Positions 52,955 through 62,935 of a stretch of 64,000 bases of DNA are shown here, one piece after another. Position 1 is the first letter of the stretch, and each line of letters begins with the position of its first letter. The stretch is from Jaminaea rosea. Lineage: Eukaryota > Basidiomycota > Exobasidiomycetes > Microstromatales. Under the pieces are notes generated by a model that was given only the letters and a program-made list of their open reading frames with translations, had not been told where the DNA came from and did not search any database. A program made the translations under genes and the position numbers. The stretch covers positions 310,001-374,000 of the forward strand of contig NW_020289976.1 of assembly GCF_003144245.1 (NCBI RefSeq). Reading direction: 5' to 3'.

Positions 52955-55555
52955 CGTGTTGTGAGAGGACGAGAGTGAAGGACGGTGCTGTTGATAGTCG
53001 AGTAGAGAGGGATCCCGATAGGCTGTCAATCTGAATAATGAGCGTTGTGAGGAGAAGAGAGTAGAGAGACTGACGCCGACGTGGTGCGGGCTGTGATGTG
53101 AGGTAGGGTGGTTGAGGAGGGAGGGAGGGGACGATGAGGATTGAGAAGGCGTGGATAAAAGGGAGTGAAGGATGGAGTGAGTGTGAACGGGTTGAAAGAG
53201 ATGAAAACGGGGACTCTGCCTTGCCGGCGGTTCTTTGATTAATAGCAGCAGCCAATCAGCAACCGCCTGGCGGAGCGACAGGGTGCGGTGCCCAGGGTGC
53301 CAGCTACGACTGCTTCGTGGCCGACGCACGGCGAACGGCAATGAGAGCAAGTTGGCACACTGTCTCGAACGTCGTCACACGCAGAAGAAGCCCCGCTCGC
53401 ACACGCCGCTCGTGGAGTTTCGATCATCATGATTCCGGCATCGGAGTGTCGACGACGAAGACGATGGCTGACGACGACGTTGACTTGAGCTGCCTTGTCC
53501 TAGCGTCGTCGTCTCGCGCACGCACTTGGTTCGTACTTCTATTCTCGCCAACTCGCGAGAAGCAGGGCCCAAAGCAAGATCCAGCAGCTGTCGCATTCCA
53601 CCAACGCCGCCGCTTTGTGCGCGATTTCAGCCTCCGATCAGTAGGGACCCTCGTCTGGCCTGCCTTGCCCTGCCGGCACGTCTACGCTCGCGCCCATGCA
53701 CCCGCCCACACACCAGGCGAAATTACGCTCAATCGTCAGACCAGCCCGGCGACCACACAGCACACACACGCTCGCAGGCGCCTCCATGATGCTCATGGAT
53801 ACATCGCCGAGCTTACGATTGAGCACCATCAAGCTTCGAGACAGGTCGAATTCGTCGTTTGATGTCGTTGAAGATCACTGAACCCGAGCTTCGCGTGGTC
53901 AGCCCTCGCTTCACCATCCTGCCTCGCACACCTCGCCTCACCCTCATCCGTCACTGATCATCGCCATCGCCTAGCCGCCGGCACCAGTACCTGAGCTCAT
54001 CATCGCTCCTTTGCGAGCGAGGAGCTATGGCGCTGCCTGGCTGGCAGGTCCAACCGGGTGCTTCGTTGCTTCTTCTTGCTCAGGATTGGGATCCCGCCCC
54101 CGGGCAGCCTGGTGAGAAGGTGGAAGCCTTCTTCGCAGGCGCGTGGTGCTCCGCCCCGCCGGCCGTCTCGCTGCCCCGGCCTGCCAGTGCCAGCCCTGCC
54201 ATCCATTGGCGCTCGTCAAAAAACGTCCGCACACGCTCGCGACTCGAGTCGAGTCGAAAGCAGAGCAAGCCACAGAGAAAGCAAGCGGCTGATGAGTTGC
54301 AGTGCGCATGAGGCAAGCTCACCAAGCCAGCACAGCAAGTGAGCAGGCAGGCAGGCTTGCGCTTCACATGCTCGTACGCAGCATGCTAGCAAGTCAGAGC
54401 AGACGGTGTCATCGTATCATGTCGCTCAACAGACAGTGAGATCGCCGATCTGCTGGGCGAGCTGGGCGAGCACTGTCACGGTACAGCTTCACGCCGAGCG
54501 TCCACTTTTCGCCTCACGACTCGGACGTGTAAATGGTCGCGCTTTCGATTGCGGACGTCGCCGTAGAAGTGGTCTCACTGCATTAATTTGGCCGTTTCTA
54601 GTGGCGGTACCACTGGTGGTCCCTGTCCGTCTCACCCATGGCAGCTACTTTGAGGAGCGCTGGGTACAAAAGGTCGAACGTGGTCCGAAAGCGGCGACGA
54701 TGAGCGACTGAAGAGGACCTCGTATTCACGACGTGTAGACGTGGCTCACTGTCGTTAGCAAAGGGACCAACCCCGCGAACAGGAAGACAATTCTCTTCGT
54801 CACACCATTTGATAGTACAGGGATTCTTCCGGCTGGCGGTGAGACAGTCGACAGCTTGATGGCTTCGTAACTTCCGAGCTGAGTAGACAATCTCCTCTTC
54901 AAGCTGTCAGGCCGGACACCGAACCAATTCGACGATGTCGTGCTCGATAGTCGGCGCGCTCTAAGATTCATGTCACAGAGCTCCTTCGGTAAGAGCTCCA
55001 TAGCAGGGTCTCCATAGCATGATGGTCCTACACTCGTCCTTGGGAAGTAGGATGGTCTTTTTCAGCCTTGCGCCGACCCAATGGGCAGCCGACTGGGATC
55101 AGTGAGCACATAAAGCCGGCCTCAGACATCAATGCGACCCCTATGGTGTGCTCACTCGCCCTCATCACGATGACAAATTCGCTCGAAGGCGTCACGGCTG
55201 AGCAACCCGCCTGGAGAGGACCTGCGCTCAGGCCACCTCCCCGAAGTCGATGACGCCAACGACGCCCTCATTTACTCGTGACAGGATGAGTGAGCAGACT
55301 GCGAAGGCGAGGATCAAGCTCGAATGTACGGCACTGCTCAGCCTCTCTATCTCGCTATCTACGAAAGCCCGCTCATCCGCCCAGCCTTGTCTAGCCTGCT
55401 TCCGTGTCCGGTCCGGTTCACGAGCGGCCAATCGAGTTGAGTCCAACAGTTGCTACTCCACCCCGGCCGTCGCCTCCGCCTCGCTCCCACCTACTCCCGC
55501 TCGATCTTCATTCCTTTCCTACCTTGCCATCACGAACACCTCGATTCCATATACC
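52955..55555. other. 2.6 kb gene-poor region
   Basis: Promoter of the DPBB gene on the left (GAGG-rich leader to about 53200), leader of the 4E-BP gene on the right. The centre (about 54380-55250) has lower GC than the surroundings and only weak ORFs, including 54726-55001 (-). No repeat, tRNA or element signature is recognised. Confidence 0.45.
54726..55001 (-). CDS. Doubtful small ORF with C-terminal hydrophobic segment
   Basis: 91 aa from an ATG at 55001. Basic N-terminal half, then a hydrophobic segment (IVFLFAGLVPLLTTV) close to the C-terminus that could be a membrane anchor. Codon choice (TTA, CTA, GTA, AGA) is unlike the strongly GC-biased neighbours. It may be a chance ORF, a lineage-specific gene or a relic. 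No family is recognised. Confidence 0.22.
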   Translation of the reverse strand: MELLPKELCDMNLRARRLSSTTSSNWFGVRPDSLKRRLSTQLGSYEAIKLSTVSPPAGRIPVLSNGVTKRIVFLFAGLVPLLTTVSHVYTS

Positions 55556-56172
55556 ATGACGACCGACCCTGTGATCACCTCTCCAGGAGGCAGCGCCCGC
55601 ACCTCCGACGCTACCGGGCCTGGTACGATGCCTATGGCTATCAGGAGGGCGGGACCGGGGGACCATGTTGAGCGGAGCACGCTCAGTCAGACTCCTGGAG
55701 GGATGAACTTTTACGGGAGCACGCCTGGAGGGTAAGTAGACGTTGCTCTCCGCCGGCGTACCGTGAGCACAGCGCTAATATGCATCGTCCTCTTCCCCCC
55801 TGGTCTACGCTCAGCACCAAGCTCATGTATAGTCGCGAGCAACTCCTCGCCCTGTCTACCTCTCCTCTATCCCGATCGCCTGCTCAAGGTCTCTCTGCAA
55901 TTCCGGCTTCCATCTCTCGCTCGCCGGAGAAGAGCGCCGATTTCCACCAGCACAAGTCTGGAGGAGGAGTTGGCTCAGCCGCTTCGACGTTGCTGGGCAG
56001 TGGCGCGGGCGGAGTTGGTAGGCAAGGGAACGGCAGTGATGCAGACAGAAACATCTCTGGCGGTGGGCAAGCTACGATTGAAGGACTTCGAACAGACGAC
56101 AAAGGGCAGCAAGAGGCCGGCCGAGTGGCTCGAGCACAAGGAGGCGAGGAGCAATTCGCGATGGATCTTTAA
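55556..56172 (+). CDS. eIF4E-binding protein (4E-BP) with TOS-like motif
   Basis: Translation repressor that binds cap-binding eIF4E and blocks eIF4G. 177 aa, two exons: 55556-55731 and 55815-56172, phase 2, donor GTAAGT, acceptor CTCAG. The join lies within the diagnostic block: STPGG|TKLMYSREQLLAL. It reproduces animal 4E-BP (STTPGGTRIIYDRKFLM), including the TP site and the YxxxxL-phi eIF4E-binding motif (Y64, L69, L70). Next come LSTSPLSRSP (SP sites like the NSP/TPP sites of 4E-BP1), then AIPASI matching LPTIPGV. The last five residues FAMDL match the TOS motif FEMDI that recruits Raptor/TORC1, preceded by GGEEQ (animal GGEESQ). The rest is Gly/Ser-rich and probably disordered. Confidence 0.9.
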
Positions 56173-56559
56173 GCGGAGGAAGCAGAGGCGCCATGACTTT
56201 CTACGTCTCCTCATAATCATGTAGCAACATTCTGAAACAGCTCGACCATCGACTTCTCTCCGCCTCTACTCGTCCATATGCACTGCTCGCTCCTCCTCTC
56301 TTATCGTGGGCCGCGCCGAGTCTTGTTTGGCTGGAGGTGTTGACCCCAACTTAAATCGCATGGCTCGAGCGTGAGGTGCCTACACTACGTCTACCACGTG
56401 GCGCGGCGTCGCCGCTCACCTTTGGTCAGCGCCGCGTGGTCTCATCGGCTGCTTGGCTGAGGCTAGGCTGAGCTTCGTCGTCCGCTCGTCCCATCGACCT
56501 TTGTCATTCTCCCACCTCTCCCTCTCATCTCACCGTATCCTCATCAGAGAGCTGCAACG
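56173..56559. promoter_or_regulatory. 4E-BP 3' UTR and PHB2 promoter
   Basis: 386 bp between two genes on the same strand. A CT-rich leader lies just before the PHB2 ATG. No specific motif is claimed. Confidence 0.5.
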
Positions 56560-57691
56560 ATGGCGTCCGGTGGTCGCCCCCCTTTCATGCGCGCCCTCGA
56601 TCAGGTGCGCAGGCAGCTCGAGCAGCAGATGCGCAATCAGCAGGCGGGAGGAGGTGGACCCATGCGATCTGGAGGCGGAGGTGGTGGACCCAACATGGGA
56701 GCCATTGCCGGAGGTGGTGGGTTGCTCTTCCTCCTCGCGGGAGGCGGCATCCTGCTCAGTCAGTCCTTGTTCAACGTTGATGGTGGTCATCGCGCAATCA
56801 AGTACTCGCGCATGAGTGGTATCAAGCAGGAGATCTACCCGGAAGGGACGCACTTGATGGTGCGTGGCACAGCGATGGCGAGAGGCGACAATATGCGCAG
56901 ACTGACATCGTCTTTCTGCCTTGCACGCTTGCACAGGTCCCGTGGCTGGAGCGACCCATCGACTACGACGTACGCGCCAAGCCGAGGAGCATCGGCAGCT
57001 TGACAGGGACCAAGGACTTGCAGATGGTCAACATCACCTGCCGTGTGCTCAGCAGGCCCAGGGTCGACGCCTTGCCCACCATCTACCGCGAGCTGGGCGC
57101 AGACTATGATGAGAGAGTTCTGCCCTCGATTGTCAATGGTGTGTGGCGCGCTAGCTCATGACAGAGTACTATCTCGTCCTGCTCGCCATGCTGACCCAAT
57201 GCTTGCCACCCCTTCTCTCGCTGACAGAGGTCCTCAAATCAGTTGTCGCCCAATTCAACGCCTCCCAACTCATCACTCAAAGAGAGATGGTCTCGCGCCT
57301 CGTACGAGAGAATCTCACCGCGAGAGCGCAACGCTTCAACATCCTCTTGGACGACGTCTCCTTGACTCATGTTACCTTCTCTCCCGAATTCACTCATGCC
57401 GTTGAGGCAAAGCAAGTAGCACAACAGACGGCGCTACGTGCCGCTTTCCTCGTCGACCAGGCTTTGCAGGAGAAGAATGCTACCATCGTAAGGGCACAGG
57501 GAGAAGCCAAGAGTGCGCAGTTGATTGGTGATGCGATGAAGAAGAGTAAAGGCTTCTTGCAGCTCAGGAAGCTGGAGGCTGCGAGGGATATTGCTGGGAT
57601 TCTGGCTACTAGTCAGAACAGGGTCATGCTGGATGCGCAGAGTTTGCTGCTTAATACGCAGGATCAGGATCCTCAGGAGCAGGCCAAGTGA
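56560..57691 (+). CDS. PHB2: Prohibitin 2
   Basis: Subunit of the ring-shaped prohibitin complex of the mitochondrial inner membrane (with Phb1), acting in m-AAA protease control and membrane organisation. 321 aa, three exons: 56560-56859, 56937-57138, 57228-57691. The N-terminus is Gly-rich with a membrane anchor at about 50-68 (GGGLLFLLAGGGILLSQSLF), then the PHB/SPFH core: VDGGHRAIKYSRMSGIKQEI, YPEGTHLM|VPWLERPIDYDV, RAKPRSIGSLTGTKDLQMVN, RELGADYDERVLPSIVNEVL, FNASQLITQREMVSRLVREN, and the C-terminal coiled coil VEAKQVAQQTALRAAFLVDQ. PHB2 rather than PHB1 by the IDYDVRAKPR and SLTGTKDLQMV segments. Both introns interrupt conserved sequence and restore it on splicing. Confidence 0.96.
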
Positions 57692-57920
57692 GGGTGGGAA
57701 GAGTAGTCGGGAAGGAAAGGATGAGAGGGAAAGGGCGAGGGAAGCGGAGGGTCACCCGGTCACCCCAGAAGCAAAGTCAGACTCGGAGCTTTCGTTCTCA
57801 TCGGTGGCGCATTGCAGCGCATTCGTTGCACAATCAACCATTCATCATTCCACGTAGCACCGTTGCATGGTGACAGGTCCTCTCTAGCCGCTTTGCCTAC
57901 GATCACTGCCTCCAACCACG

Positions 57921-60900
57921 TCAGGTCAAGCGCGCCGCCTCATCGAATCTGACCCGCGCCTCCATCTCACGCTGCTTAGCCATCTCGGCCCTCTGCTTCT
58001 CCCACTGCAGGTCAAGGACGTCCCTAGCAAGAGGGAAGCGTGACAAGAGAGCCTCGATGAGGTCGTCCGCATCCCCAGACGTCGATGCAGCTGCTGAATG
58101 ACCAGCCTTGTTCGAGAGGTCGGCCTTTCCTCCAGAGTCGACGTGAGCTTGCGCTTTGCTCTCCTCATCCCCGTACCGCTGCAAGGCCTCCCTGACCTCA
58201 TCCAATGTCCGCCACTCAGCGACCCACACCGCCTGACTGTCATCATAGCGTCTCTGCCGGGCGAGTGCCTCGAGAATGGGATGCTGCCTCTTCCTCTGGG
58301 CACCTCTCTTGTCCTTGCCGCCCTTTCCTGCCGTCCTGCCGAGCTCCTCGTCATCAGGATCGATAATGTCGCCACCTCGTCGACGACGCATGTGTTCACG
58401 ACGCTCTCTCTGCTGCTGCAAGAAAGTGGCAGTGGACACGCCTCCGCCTCTTCGGGCTGCAGCCTCGCGAGACATGCTGCGCAGTCGCTCGTCGGGATCG
58501 ACATCTAGCGGTGAGCGGGTAGCAGAGGGTATGGGAAGCCTCCAGCCTGTGGACCTCTTCTCTTCAGCGGTGGTGCTGTCTTCCTTCTGCGCCTCCTCGG
58601 CTTCCAATGCCTCCGAAGACTCGTCCTCACTACCCTCCTCATCCTCATCCGCTTCCTCCTCAGCGGCAGCCGCCTCAGCTTCGCTGCGATGTGCAGCATT
58701 ACGTTCGCGTCGCACGATGTCCTTGCGACGTTGTGCAGACGAAGTCGGAGAAAGGACTTGATCGTCTGGTCGAGACTGCTCCATCTTCAGGACGTGCGAA
58801 GTCGAAGCATTGAGAGAAGGCCGCGGGGCGTCTGCGGCTTGGTCGCTCAATAGGCTAGCTTGTGACGGAGCGGCGGCGGCTAGCAAGCTTTCTTCGGCGC
58901 TTGCCGTTGCTCCTGCTGATGTAGAGGCAGCCTTTCCCTCCTCTTGCTGCTGAAGGCGCGCCTTCCACTCCTGCTCTGATCGCCTCCTCTCCTCTGCCTC
59001 CCTCCTCTTCTCCCTCAACCTGAACAGCATCTCCCTCTCCTCTCCTTGGGCGCCTCGGACCTCATTCAGCACTCTCTCGACAACGCGCAGCGCATCTGGC
59101 ACCCGCTTCACCCTGCACAAGGCGACGGCAAGATCGTTCCAGTTGGATGGGTCAAAGGCGAAGCCTGCGGCGCGCGCCCTTGACCAGATGGAGGCGATGG
59201 CCTCATGCATACCAGCCGAGAGGAGAGCGTCGAGTACGATGGAAAGGGAAACGCAAAGGGCATTGCGCTGGACTTGAGGGACTTCGATGTCTGAAAGCAC
59301 GCCAAGACCGCCATAGCGCTGTGCTCTTCCTGCTGCAGAGCTACCACGACTGGCGGGAATCTTTGCGCGCCCTTTGGACTCCTTACTCGCTGCTCGTAGA
59401 TCGCCGTCCACATTCTGACGCTCGATGCGCAATTGTGACGCGAGGCCTGTGTTGGCCGACGCGCGCTTGAAGATGCGCTCCCATGCTGCAAGCATCGAGC
59501 CAATCTCCGATGTACGTCTATACGCGTCAAGCAAGATATTCATGGTGGAGATGGACAGCTCAATCCCATCCGACTCCAGCTCGCCGATGATGCCTTCCAC
59601 CTGCGATAGATCGCCCACATTGGCCGCTCGCACCAGAAGTGGAGTGACGAGGATCTCTGCCGATTTGCCTCGCGGTTCAGCGGGGCTCAACCTGACGCCT
59701 GGGTCCGACTCGTCGTGGGATGCACGGTCGGCCTCGTCCATCCTGCGCATGACGATATCGCGTGCCAGACGTTGGTTGCTCTCGGAGTCGGACTTGGTAT
59801 AGGCGCGAGCCAGAACTGACCACGAGAGGGAGTCAATACGCAGCCCTCGGCGCTGCATCTCGTCAAAGTATTCCTTGGCCGCACTGACGTTGCCGGCGCC
59901 AAGAAGGGCATGTATGAGGATTGTGAAGTGGTAGCGATTGGCGCGACGTTGCTTGAGGCTGACGAGAGGGTCGTGTTGCTCCGGCTGTGATGAAGAGGAC
60001 GTCGTAGTCGTCGTTCGGTGCTGCGGAGCGGCGTCGAAGCCGTACGTCTCGTCGTTTTCCTCGTCCTCTTGCTTCTTCGACTCTTGCTCTGCCGTGCCCT
60101 CGTCGCTCGGCTTCGCCTCAGCTCCATCAGCCCTAGCGAACAAATGTTCGGCAGAAGCTAAGTCCCCAGCCTCACTCGCGCTCTGCATCGCAAGAGCAAA
60201 AGTCTTGTCATCCGGCTCAACTCCCTCTTTTTCCATATCCTCCAGCAGCTGCATCACCCTCTCGAAAGGCGCAGCCCTCGTGACTAGAATCCTCAGCATT
60301 GAGTTCCAAGCCACAACGTCCGGCCCAGCACCTCCTCCTGCAGATCCCGACTTGAGCATGGCCTGAAAAAGCTGCGTAGCTCTCTTGTACTCTGCGGCTC
60401 GGGTCAGGGCTGCGATCATTGTGCCGAGGATCTTTTGCGAGGGGCGAGTGCCCGACTGCTCGAGGATATCCAGCAGTGAGAAGGCTGACTCGACGTCGCC
60501 TCGTTGCGCGAATAGGCGGGCCATGATCTCGTACGTGGCAGCGTTGCGCGTCACTCCGCGAGAGTCATAGCGCGACCAGAAGCTTTTCGCGTTGGCAACG
60601 TCACTACGATGAACGTAGGCGAGGAGGAGCGTATTGTACGTGCTTGCATCGCTGAGCCCAGCTTGATCCATGAAATCGAGGTACTGTTCTGCCATCCCGA
60701 GATTGCCTCCCTGACAGAAGCCGTGGATGACCGTCTTGTAGGTGTGCTCTGTGAAAGGACGCTTCAATCGAGCCGTTTCCGTCGTTTCCTCGCTATCGGG
60801 CAAGATCCAGTGGTCGGCGAGATGCTTTCTCATCAATCCCATCGTCCCCTCGCCTCGAGCGTACACAACCAGGAAGTGATCTTTGAGGAGGCGAGAGCCC

Positions 60901-62486
60901 GCCTCATCGGGATATTCGGCAATGATTCGTCGCCAGACCTCCTTGAGGAGGGCCTGGTCGCCCTTCCGAGCAATGTAGCCCGCCATGGCGATCCATGTTG
61001 AACGCGCTATGCGGTGCCCCTCCTCGTGATCTGCCGACTGGAAGACCAGAGCAACGACGGCGTCTGCTATCTGCCCCGACCCCGCACCAGATGCGTTGCG
61101 GATCAGCGTCTCGACAACTTGCGGCGGAAGAGCGAAGTGACGCTGGTGCGCCATCTTGACTACAAGTAGTGCATGGTCGAGACGATTCATACGCACGAGG
61201 CTCGAGGCGAGAGCCACGAGTATCCGCGATGCAGCATATGAATCACGGGCGAGGGCATCCTCGACGACTTCTCGCAGCGCTGAATGACTCAGCAGGGCGA
61301 CGTTGTCGTCAAATGCGAGCATGAGGTCACGAAAAGCGTGTGACGTGCATGGTAGGGCGAGATTGTAGCGTGTAAGGACGTCGCATAAACGATGTAATGC
61401 TGCTCTGGCTTCTCTGAGGTCTGCTGCATCCTCCCTGCGACTGCTAGGTCCATTGCTGATCTCTCCCAAGCCTCGATATGGTGTGAGGATGCGGCTGAGA
61501 CGCAACATCTCTGCTCTTTGACTTGCGAGCCCTGGCGTCAGCCCTTTAGCTGCAGTAGCCCAGACGAGGTCAAGCTCGAGGATCGCCTGTAACGCCGCAG
61601 CTATATCGACGAAGAGGTGCATGTTGGAAGGGTCGACCTGCTGCGTAGGGCCCAAAGCTGCTACGAGATTTTCGCCGGCCTCCGCTAAAACGCTGTCCAG
61701 AGTCAAGAGAGCCAGTCTGCGATTGCCCGCCAAAGCCAGAGCCTGGGCTCGCAGTGTCCGCGTCTTGAGCGTGCCATGCTGGCTGTCTACGAATGGCAGC
61801 AGCTTTAACGCAAGACTTCCCGCCTCTGGAATGTGGGTATTCCTTTCGGACCTGTGCCCACCCTCACGCCGGAGGAGCAAGCTGACCCTCACCATCTGCT
61901 GCGCGAGGACAGCGCCGTACTTGCGCAAGTCTGGACGCTCAAGAACCGGTTGCGCTATCGCCATGAGCTCGTATAAAGTCTCCCGCATGACGGCAAGCGG
62001 ATCGGAGGGGATGCGGCCTCTTCTTGAATGATCGAAAGAGTGCGGCTTGGCGAGCCAGTGAAGAAAGACACCGACGTCTTGCTTATTGCGCTTTTGTGCG
62101 CGGATCTGCCGGTGCACTGAGAAGACCTGACGGTGCCGCCGAGTTGGAGTGATGGGCGGAGGGTCCAGGAGGCCTTCCTGGAAGAAAGGCTCACTGGAAG
62201 GTGAAGCTGTCCGGCTATTCGTCACAGAGCTCTGTTCCTGCTGGACAAGCACGTGGGGAGGAGGTGGACGGTGATGATGGTGATTGTATGCTGGTTGGAT
62301 CGCTGCACTCGTTGAAGCGTGACGCCGTTGAAGAGGACGCGCGACTGCCGTGGTAGCCGTCGGTGGCCATGGTGGCGTGAATGGGCATAGACGCACCCTC
62401 GACGTCGATGCGACGCTGTTGGCGACTGGGATTGCCTCCGAGCATAGCAGCCAAACGGGACGCCCGCCGCCACCCGATGGGATCAT
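57921..62486 (-). CDS. Mitochondrial pentatricopeptide repeat (PPR) protein
   Basis: 1521 aa, single exon. The N-terminus has a presequence-like region (RPLQRRHASTSAA) and a His/Pro stretch. Helical repeats occupy about 200-1000, with clear 35-residue PPR units around 575-760: TYKTVIHGFCQGGNLGMAEQ, STYNTLLLAYVHRSDVANAK, ATYEIMARLFAQRGDVESAF, then VVAWNSMLRILVTRAAPFER and KTFALAMQSASEAGDLASAE. After an acidic insert come further units (YHFTILIHALLGAGNVSAAK; LSWSVLARAYTKS). Residues beyond about 1150 form a highly charged Glu/Arg/Ser tail. Such proteins bind organelle RNA; the target cannot be told. An in-frame TGA just upstream of the ATG supports the start. Confidence 0.88.
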   Translation of the reverse strand: MIPSGGGGRPVWLLCSEAIPVANSVASTSRVRLCPFTPPWPPTATTAVARPLQRRHASTSAAIQPAYNHHHHRPPPPHVLVQQEQSSVTNSRTASPSSEPFFQEGLLDPPPITPTRRHRQVFSVHRQIRAQKRNKQDVGVFLHWLAKPHSFDHSRRGRIPSDPLAVMRETLYELMAIAQPVLERPDLRKYGAVLAQQMVRVSLLLRREGGHRSERNTHIPEAGSLALKLLPFVDSQHGTLKTRTLRAQALALAGNRRLALLTLDSVLAEAGENLVAALGPTQQVDPSNMHLFVDIAAALQAILELDLVWATAAKGLTPGLASQRAEMLRLSRILTPYRGLGEISNGPSSRREDAADLREARAALHRLCDVLTRYNLALPCTSHAFRDLMLAFDDNVALLSHSALREVVEDALARDSYAASRILVALASSLVRMNRLDHALLVVKMAHQRHFALPPQVVETLIRNASGAGSGQIADAVVALVFQSADHEEGHRIARSTWIAMAGYIARKGDQALLKEVWRRIIAEYPDEAGSRLLKDHFLVVYARGEGTMGLMRKHLADHWILPDSEETTETARLKRPFTEHTYKTVIHGFCQGGNLGMAEQYLDFMDQAGLSDASTYNTLLLAYVHRSDVANAKSFWSRYDSRGVTRNAATYEIMARLFAQRGDVESAFSLLDILEQSGTRPSQKILGTMIAALTRAAEYKRATQLFQAMLKSGSAGGGAGPDVVAWNSMLRILVTRAAPFERVMQLLEDMEKEGVEPDDKTFALAMQSASEAGDLASAEHLFARADGAEAKPSDEGTAEQESKKQEDEENDETYGFDAAPQHRTTTTTSSSSQPEQHDPLVSLKQRRANRYHFTILIHALLGAGNVSAAKEYFDEMQRRGLRIDSLSWSVLARAYTKSDSESNQRLARDIVMRRMDEADRASHDESDPGVRLSPAEPRGKSAEILVTPLLVRAANVGDLSQVEGIIGELESDGIELSISTMNILLDAYRRTSEIGSMLAAWERIFKRASANTGLASQLRIERQNVDGDLRAASKESKGRAKIPASRGSSAAGRAQRYGGLGVLSDIEVPQVQRNALCVSLSIVLDALLSAGMHEAIASIWSRARAAGFAFDPSNWNDLAVALCRVKRVPDALRVVERVLNEVRGAQGEEREMLFRLREKRREAEERRRSEQEWKARLQQQEEGKAASTSAGATASAEESLLAAAAPSQASLLSDQAADAPRPSLNASTSHVLKMEQSRPDDQVLSPTSSAQRRKDIVRRERNAAHRSEAEAAAAEEEADEDEEGSEDESSEALEAEEAQKEDSTTAEEKRSTGWRLPIPSATRSPLDVDPDERLRSMSREAAARRGGGVSTATFLQQQRERREHMRRRRGGDIIDPDDEELGRTAGKGGKDKRGAQRKRQHPILEALARQRRYDDSQAVWVAEWRTLDEVREALQRYGDEESKAQAHVDSGGKADLSNKAGHSAAASTSGDADDLIEALLSRFPLARDVLDLQWEKQRAEMAKQREMEARVRFDEAARLT

Positions 62487-62935
62487 CGGAGCAGCTCAAG
62501 GGACGAGCCACCAAGCGAGCGTGTTGAAGAGGAGGAAGAAATGGAGACCAGGGTCGTGATGCTATGAGTCCATGCCGACGGGAATGCTTGGTATAATGCT
62601 GTGTGAGTCTGTAGCTAGGGACGAGCTGAGCCAGTGGCAATCAAGGGGAGTGACACGATGATGATGAGGAAGTCGATGATTGGCAGGCACCGTCGATCCT
62701 TGTTCCGATTCATCGACAAAAGCTCTGTCCGCCGCCCGCGCCACTTGAGTGTGTGCTAAGCGACGATTGCTTAGTCAGCCCAACACATCGCACCGGCTAT
62801 GGTCCGGTGGAGCGCTCAGAGCGTCGCGGGGCAGCCTCGAGCGAGTTGATGGGTATCTAAAAAGATGTATTCGAAGAATCGATCAAACAACATGCATGAG
62901 GAACAACAAAGATGTAGCAGCCCCCTTTTCGCCGC
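62487..62935. other. PPR promoter / phosphatase 3' region
   Basis: 449 bp between the PPR start and the stop of the phosphatase, both minus strand. No gene is seen. Confidence 0.5.

Noticed and set aside
53317-53862. 181-aa + strand frame in the gene-poor island
   Set aside because: Arg/His/Ala-rich chance frame, no leader or splice support, no conserved blocks.
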